A stretch of DNA of 64,000 nt from Brevundimonas sp. UBA7506 (GTDB lineage: Bacteria; Pseudomonadota; Alphaproteobacteria; Caulobacterales; Caulobacteraceae), in assembly GCF_002479495.1 (NCBI RefSeq), contig NZ_DLNQ01000011.1, forward strand, positions 124,721 through 188,720. Direction: 5' to 3'. Numbering within the stretch: the stretch's first letter is position 1; the number at the start of each line of letters is the position of its first letter. Shown here piece by piece: positions 61,101 through 64,000 of the stretch. The translations under genes and the position numbers were made by a program. Under the pieces are notes generated by a model that saw only the letters and a list, made by a program, of their open reading frames with translations, was not told where the DNA came from and searched no databases.

Positions 61101-61603
61101 TCGAGATCGCCTATCAGCAGAACTTCACCTTCCTGCCGGGCCTGCTGGAATATACGGGCGTCCAGCTGAACTACACCAAGATCAACTCCGAGATGGAGTA
61201 CATCCTGGACCCGGCGCGCGGCCTGACCGGCACCGCGCCCTTCCTCGGCGCCTCGCCGGAATCCTTCAACGCCACGATCTTCTACGAGGACCCGAAGTTC
61301 AGCGCCCGCGTCTCGACGGCCTATCGCGCCGCCTATCAGACCACCTATCCCCTGGCTTCGGGCGGGTGCGATCCGGGCAACTGCGACTCGCCGCTGATCA
61401 ACGACTTCATCGGCAGCGACGAGACCCTGAACGTCGACGCCTCGGCCACCTACAAGCTGACCGACAACGTGACCATCACGGTGGAGGCGCTGAACCTGAC
61501 CAATCAGACGGACAGCCGCTGGGCCTATCAGAACGATCCCGTCGTTCAGAACTACGCCAGCACCGGTCGCCAGTACTTCATCGGCGCCCGGTTCACCTTC
61601 TGA
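58193..61603 (+). CDS. TonB-dependent receptor, Xanthomonas/Caulobacter type
   Basis: Outer-membrane active transporter for oligosaccharides, powered by TonB. The 1136-residue protein starts at the ATG after AGGAGGGAACCC. A signal peptide ends AAPAVAQ; VDEVVVTG (42-49) is a TonB-box-like start of the plug, followed by INAEDIADFPDANLAESLQRI and VSVRGLGGDFTRVRLNG-like plug motifs (ISVRGLGGDFTRVRLNGL). The barrel ends in the aromatic strand GRQYFIGARFTF. The length fits the family of large sugar receptors found next to pectin and xylan genes. A terminator follows it before the next lyase gene. Confidence 0.94.
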   Translation: MTNNSTLQLRAAASPIALCLAAMLAAAPAVAQEQSNDQATTVDEVVVTGLRASLASALNEKRRSNTIVDVINAEDIADFPDANLAESLQRIPGVSIDRENGEGNSISVRGLGGDFTRVRLNGLETLSTSGASNADGALRRDRGFAFNTFASELFNSLKVQKSADAMTDEGSLGATVDLISGRPFNFSDRRLAMTLQDAYYENGETHNPRVALLASDRWSSKIGDFGLLASAAYNKRDQSIDSYTRGVGSSDYLYRGATFNNVGTGSAGDHQGFALPTGTNPATALPRVTNPEALSYLIGSNPAAYALLNGGNTRGSLVRIPALSTLNHREVEQERLGITLSGQWRPTDRTTISFDNLYSEMTQVSTNYQIGAVGLNRNNTNGNRTLTSLSYQTLPTTSATNNSYRNRRGIYATCTSQEANEFRDAIDCGQSLYGNTPVFTTAPGANVNNLLAGTGSFNPNNLEVYDYYNQPGSVGYVPHANYMAMRGAFIGRPSVRVLDAALSENGDNAAYLKLANVDMRSAVDQGGYTTEFRQNSINLEHEFTDRFRMSALIGDSKSTNENTGLLADFIRLDSGQGVAGNDYFIYDERGGGDMPFMDFGFDVADPTKWDFVKGYSALRHYKTVTENGYRTAKVDFAWDYNDDFTFRFGGGVREFDFFYTRYERLIGDTMNPSLLEGVRSGLAPATTVGQMGKVVSWGQGLNVPDGMPSQFFVPNLEAFQNRFGFDCNCINEWGDWRLSDLRNGGVNTFWVDEKSSGLYGQVDFRFPVFMGDLRGNTGLRYAKTEVDARGRSPSGRPVENANEYEDWLPSLNLAWEPNDKLILRFAAAKVMARPQMTALHPGVTAFNVPVGIGTAPAEFDGSNAAITLGNTQLKPFRATNLDFNVEWYFARDAILSFAYFWKEIESFPQVVLREAKLSELFDETAIANLRATWDGLVDEGSASRRAYLDEDRPFQIRQYNDAPGGTLDGFEIAYQQNFTFLPGLLEYTGVQLNYTKINSEMEYILDPARGLTGTAPFLGASPESFNATIFYEDPKFSARVSTAYRAAYQTTYPLASGGCDPGNCDSPLINDFIGSDETLNVDASATYKLTDNVTITVEALNLTNQTDSRWAYQNDPVVQNYASTGRQYFIGARFTF

Positions 61604-61646
61604 TTTCCGATCGACAGAGCCTCCTCCCGGAAGAGCTGTCGCACTT

Positions 61647-61677
61647 GAAGCGCCGTGGAGACACGGCGCTTCCTTTT
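61647..61677 (+). terminator. Terminator after the TonB receptor
   Basis: Perfect 11-bp stem GAAGCGCCGTG / CACGGCGCTTC with loop GAGA, followed by CTTTT. It separates the receptor from the PL10 gene, reducing or shutting read-through. Confidence 0.88.
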
Positions 61678-61718
61678 ACCTGCCGCCCAGGCCGCGATCC
61701 GACCAAGGAGTTGTCGCC

Positions 61719-62762
61719 ATGATGTCTCGTCCCTGGCTCGGCGCCGTCGCGGCATCGGCCCTGACCTCGGTCCTCGCCCCGGCCGCCCTCGCGGCGGAGG
61801 CCCCCGTGCCGTGGAACGCCGCCGTCCTGACCCGGGCGGCGGACTGGTACGCGACCCCGGCCGCCCGGCGTATCGCCGACAATGTCCTGACCCATCAGTC
61901 GCCCGAAGGCGGCTGGCCCAAGAACACGCCGCTGAACCTGCCCGCGCGTCCCGACGCCGATCCGGGCCTGGCCAACACCTTCGACAACCAGGCCACCACC
62001 TTGCCCCTGGCCTTCCTGGCCCGGATGACGACGGCGACGGGCGACGCCGCCTGCGCCGCCGCCTTCCAGCGTGGGCTCGACTACGTCCTGGCCGCCCAGT
62101 ACCCGAGCGGCGGCTGGCCTCAGTATTATCCGCTGCGGGGCGGTTATCACGACCACATCACCTTCAATGACGACGCCATGGTGCGGGTTCTGACCCTGCT
62201 GCAGGATGTCGCCGCAGGCCGCCCGCCCTATGGCTTTGTTGATGCGGCGCAACGCGCGCGCGCCGCCGCCGCCGTGTCGCGCGGCGTCGACGTCATCCTG
62301 AAGACCCAGGTGCGACAGGACGGCCGCCTGACGGTCTGGTGCGCCCAGCACGACGCCGTCACCCTGGCCCCCGCCTGGGCGCGCAGGTTCGAGCCGCCCT
62401 CGCTGTCCGGCAGCGAGAGCGTCGGCATCGTCCGCTTCCTGATGAGCCTTGAGCATCCCTCGCCCGAGGTTCGCGCCGCCATCGAAGGCGCCCGCGCCTG
62501 GTTCGAGCGCTCGGCGATCCGCGACACCCGACTGGAGAGCTACGTCAACGCCGAGGGGCAACCGGACCGACGACTGGTTCCCGTTCCCGGCGCAGATCCG
62601 CTCTGGGCGCGCTTCTATGATCTGAAGACCAATGCGCCGATCTACATGGGCCGGGATTCGGTCGCCCACGCCGACCTGGGCGACATCGAGCGCGAACGAC
62701 GCATGGGCTACACCTATGTCGGCGCCTGGCCCGCCACACTTCTGCGCGACCACACGCCCTGA
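61719..62762 (+). CDS. Secreted pectate lyase, family PL10
   Basis: A 347-residue enzyme with a signal peptide ending ALAAEAP. All the strong PL10 segments are present: SPEGGWPKNTPLNLP, LANTFDNQATT, QYPSGGWPQYYPLRGGYHDH then ITFNDDAM, VWCAQHDAVTLAPAWARRFEP and DPLWARFYDLKTNAPIYMGRD. It should cut polygalacturonate by calcium-dependent elimination. It ends 34 bp before the tRNA-Leu gene. Transcription could come through the receptor terminator or from a local promoter that was not identified. Confidence 0.95.
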   Translation: MMSRPWLGAVAASALTSVLAPAALAAEAPVPWNAAVLTRAADWYATPAARRIADNVLTHQSPEGGWPKNTPLNLPARPDADPGLANTFDNQATTLPLAFLARMTTATGDAACAAAFQRGLDYVLAAQYPSGGWPQYYPLRGGYHDHITFNDDAMVRVLTLLQDVAAGRPPYGFVDAAQRARAAAAVSRGVDVILKTQVRQDGRLTVWCAQHDAVTLAPAWARRFEPPSLSGSESVGIVRFLMSLEHPSPEVRAAIEGARAWFERSAIRDTRLESYVNAEGQPDRRLVPVPGADPLWARFYDLKTNAPIYMGRDSVAHADLGDIERERRMGYTYVGAWPATLLRDHTP

Positions 62763-62796
62763 CGAAACCGCGAAGGGCCGGCCGCCGGGCTGACAG

Positions 62797-62881
62797 TGGT
62801 GCGAGCGGCGGGGGTCGAACCCGCAAGACCGAAGTCGGCGGATTTTAAGTCCGCTGCGTCTACCAGTTTCGCCACGCTCGC
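62797..62881 (-). tRNA. tRNA-Leu (TAA)
   Basis: 85-nt class II tRNA on the minus strand: acceptor GCGAGCG / CGCTCGC with encoded CCA, anticodon loop CTTAAAA (anticodon TAA), long variable arm (CGACTTCGGTC) and T-arm CGGGTTCGACCCCCG-like sequence. No integration signature is seen at its 3' end. Confidence 0.95.
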
Positions 62882-62893
62882 AAGGTCACGCGC

Positions 62894-64000
62894 TTAAGGC
62901 CTGGCTTGTGTAGCCGCCGAACGCAGGGCGCGGAAGTCCACATCGGAATCGGCGATCAACCGAACCAGAGCGGCCCATGCGGCGACGTTCTGGGTCATCT
63001 GGGCCGGGTCGATCTTGTCCAGGGTGTCGTCGGCCGTGTGGTGAAGGTCGAAGTAGCGCGTGCCGTCCTGCGCCAGGCCGAAGACCGGGACGCCTGCCCC
63101 GGCCAGCGGGCCGATGTCCACGCCGCCGTGCAGTTCCGGCTCGCTCGACGGCAGGACGCCGATGGGACGCAGCACACGCGCGGCGATCCTGGCGAAGTCG
63201 GACCCTTGCGCGCCCGGCGGCGTCTTCAGGGCGTAGATACGGTCAGCGCCGAAGTCGCTTTCGCCGGCGATGACGTGCTTCTCCACGCCCGCCGCGCCGA
63301 TGTTGCGCAGATAGGCGCCGCCGCCGTTGCCGGTGTCGGTCGGCTGGGCCACCTCTTCCGATCCATACAGGACCACCCGCACGGTGCGGCCCGGACGGCC
63401 CTGCTCGGCGATCAGCTTGGCCGCGGCCAGGGTGATGGCGCCGCCCGCCGCGTCGTCGATGGCCCCGGTGCCCAGGTCCCAGCTGTCCATGTGCGAGCCC
63501 AGGACGATGATCTCGTCCGGACGCGTCGCGCCGACGATGTCGCCGATCACGTTCTGGCTGTGGGTCTGATAGGTGTGGGCGGTGGATTTCAGGCGCAGCC
63601 GCACCGGCTCGCCCATCTTCACCAGCCGCGCGATCTGGTCGGCGTCAGGCGCGCTCAGCGCAAAGGCCGGCAGCGGCACCTTGCCCTCGACATAGCGGGT
63701 GGTGCCGGTGTGCGGCATGCGGTGCTCATCCGAACCGGCCGAGCGCATGACGAAGGCCACCGCGCCGCGCTTGGCCGCTTCGGTCGGGCCCAGACCGCGA
63801 ATGCGCGACAGCGAGCCGTAGCCCGAGCCGTCCTGCATCCGCACCATCTGGCCGCCGTCGACGACCGCGATCTTGCCGGTCAGCGAGCCGACCGGCGCCG
63901 CCAGCAGGGCGTCCAGACCGTCGAAGAAGACGATGTCTGCTTCAATGCCGTTGGCGGGCGTGGCGATGGAATGGCCCAGGGCGGCCGCCACCAGTTTCTG
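62894..64000 (-). CDS. M28-family metallopeptidase, 5' end beyond the window
   Basis: Zinc aminopeptidase or carboxypeptidase-like enzyme, probably secreted. About 368 codons are visible; the frame stays open to base 64000, and the GTG at 63991 is not likely the start because the conserved region continues into it. Metal-site motifs are IVLGSHMDSWDLGTGAIDDAAGG (His and Asp), YGSEEVAQ (Glu) and DLHHTADDTLDKIDP (second His). A PA-like domain precedes the peptidase core (IAVVDGGQMVRMQDG). The missing N-terminus, including any signal peptide, is outside this window. Confidence 0.88.
   Translation of the reverse strand, partial: QKLVAAALGHSIATPANGIEADIVFFDGLDALLAAPVGSLTGKIAVVDGGQMVRMQDGSGYGSLSRIRGLGPTEAAKRGAVAFVMRSAGSDEHRMPHTGTTRYVEGKVPLPAFALSAPDADQIARLVKMGEPVRLRLKSTAHTYQTHSQNVIGDIVGATRPDEIIVLGSHMDSWDLGTGAIDDAAGGAITLAAAKLIAEQGRPGRTVRVVLYGSEEVAQPTDTGNGGGAYLRNIGAAGVEKHVIAGESDFGADRIYALKTPPGAQGSDFARIAARVLRPIGVLPSSEPELHGGVDIGPLAGAGVPVFGLAQDGTRYFDLHHTADDTLDKIDPAQMTQNVAAWAALVRLIADSDVDFRALRSAATQARP

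Noticed and set aside
62797..64000. tRNA-Leu as a second integration site
   Set aside because: No integrase gene and no repeat of its 3' end were found in the window; the neighbours are ordinary chromosomal genes.

Overview
The window is GC-rich, densely coded chromosomal DNA of an alphaproteobacterium, most likely a Caulobacteraceae member such as Brevundimonas. The evidence is a C. crescentus-like xylX/A/B/C/D gene set with a TGTTAGCGCTAACA operator, a large TonB-dependent receptor of the Xanthomonas/Caulobacter type, an alphaproteobacterial type A RNase P RNA, and many genes joined by ATGA or GTGA overlaps. This assignment is inference; no rRNA is present.

Layout. Bases 1-4740 hold rnpB, a cell-wall amidase, sppA and a SIMPL protein. 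At 4759 a tRNA with a CAU anticodon carries an integrated element of about 5.3 kb (4819-10151), bounded by an 18-bp direct repeat of the tRNA 3' end. Inside are a tyrosine integrase with a small upstream partner, an HUH-type Rep-like protein, an AT-rich gene with a HEPN-like R-x4-H motif, a serine recombinase next to nested palindromes, a membrane protein and an excalibur-domain protein. From 10.1 to 37 kb the content is mostly housekeeping: msrC, a ROK sugar kinase, an SDR, a CitE-like lyase, kpsC, a FabH-like synthase, ppdK, prephenate dehydrogenase, dihydroorotase, a heptosyltransferase, a PL10 pectate lyase, ygfZ, a TraB/GumN protein preceded by two tiny paralogues of its leader, tag, rnhB, an orphan adenine methylase, pyk and a PafA-like phosphatase.

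Bases 36.7-62.8 kb form a plant cell wall polysaccharide locus. A FCD-type GntR regulator is divergent from a XylD-like sugar-acid dehydratase. Next come the remaining genes of an oxidative (Weimberg-type) pentose pathway in one minus-strand operon (xylX, xylB, an MFS sugar porter, xylA, xylC, an aldose 1-epimerase, a CE12-type acetylesterase), headed by a LacI-family gene and its operator. Then follow secreted degradative enzymes: a two-domain beta-helix protein, PL10-like and PL1 pectate lyases, three GH43 enzymes, a TonB receptor and another PL10 lyase. The reading is that pectin with arabinan or xylan side chains is cut outside the cell, oligomers enter through the TonB receptor, and released pentoses are oxidised to 2-oxoglutarate.

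The strongest new observation is one 13-bp element, GTATTATNATATT, present in three divergent intergenic regions (37507, 51011, and 58093 on the minus strand), with a weaker relative upstream of the PL10 gene near 25762. It is the likely operator of the GntR regulator and would tie receptor, lyases and dehydratase into one regulon, apart from the LacI-controlled xyl operon.
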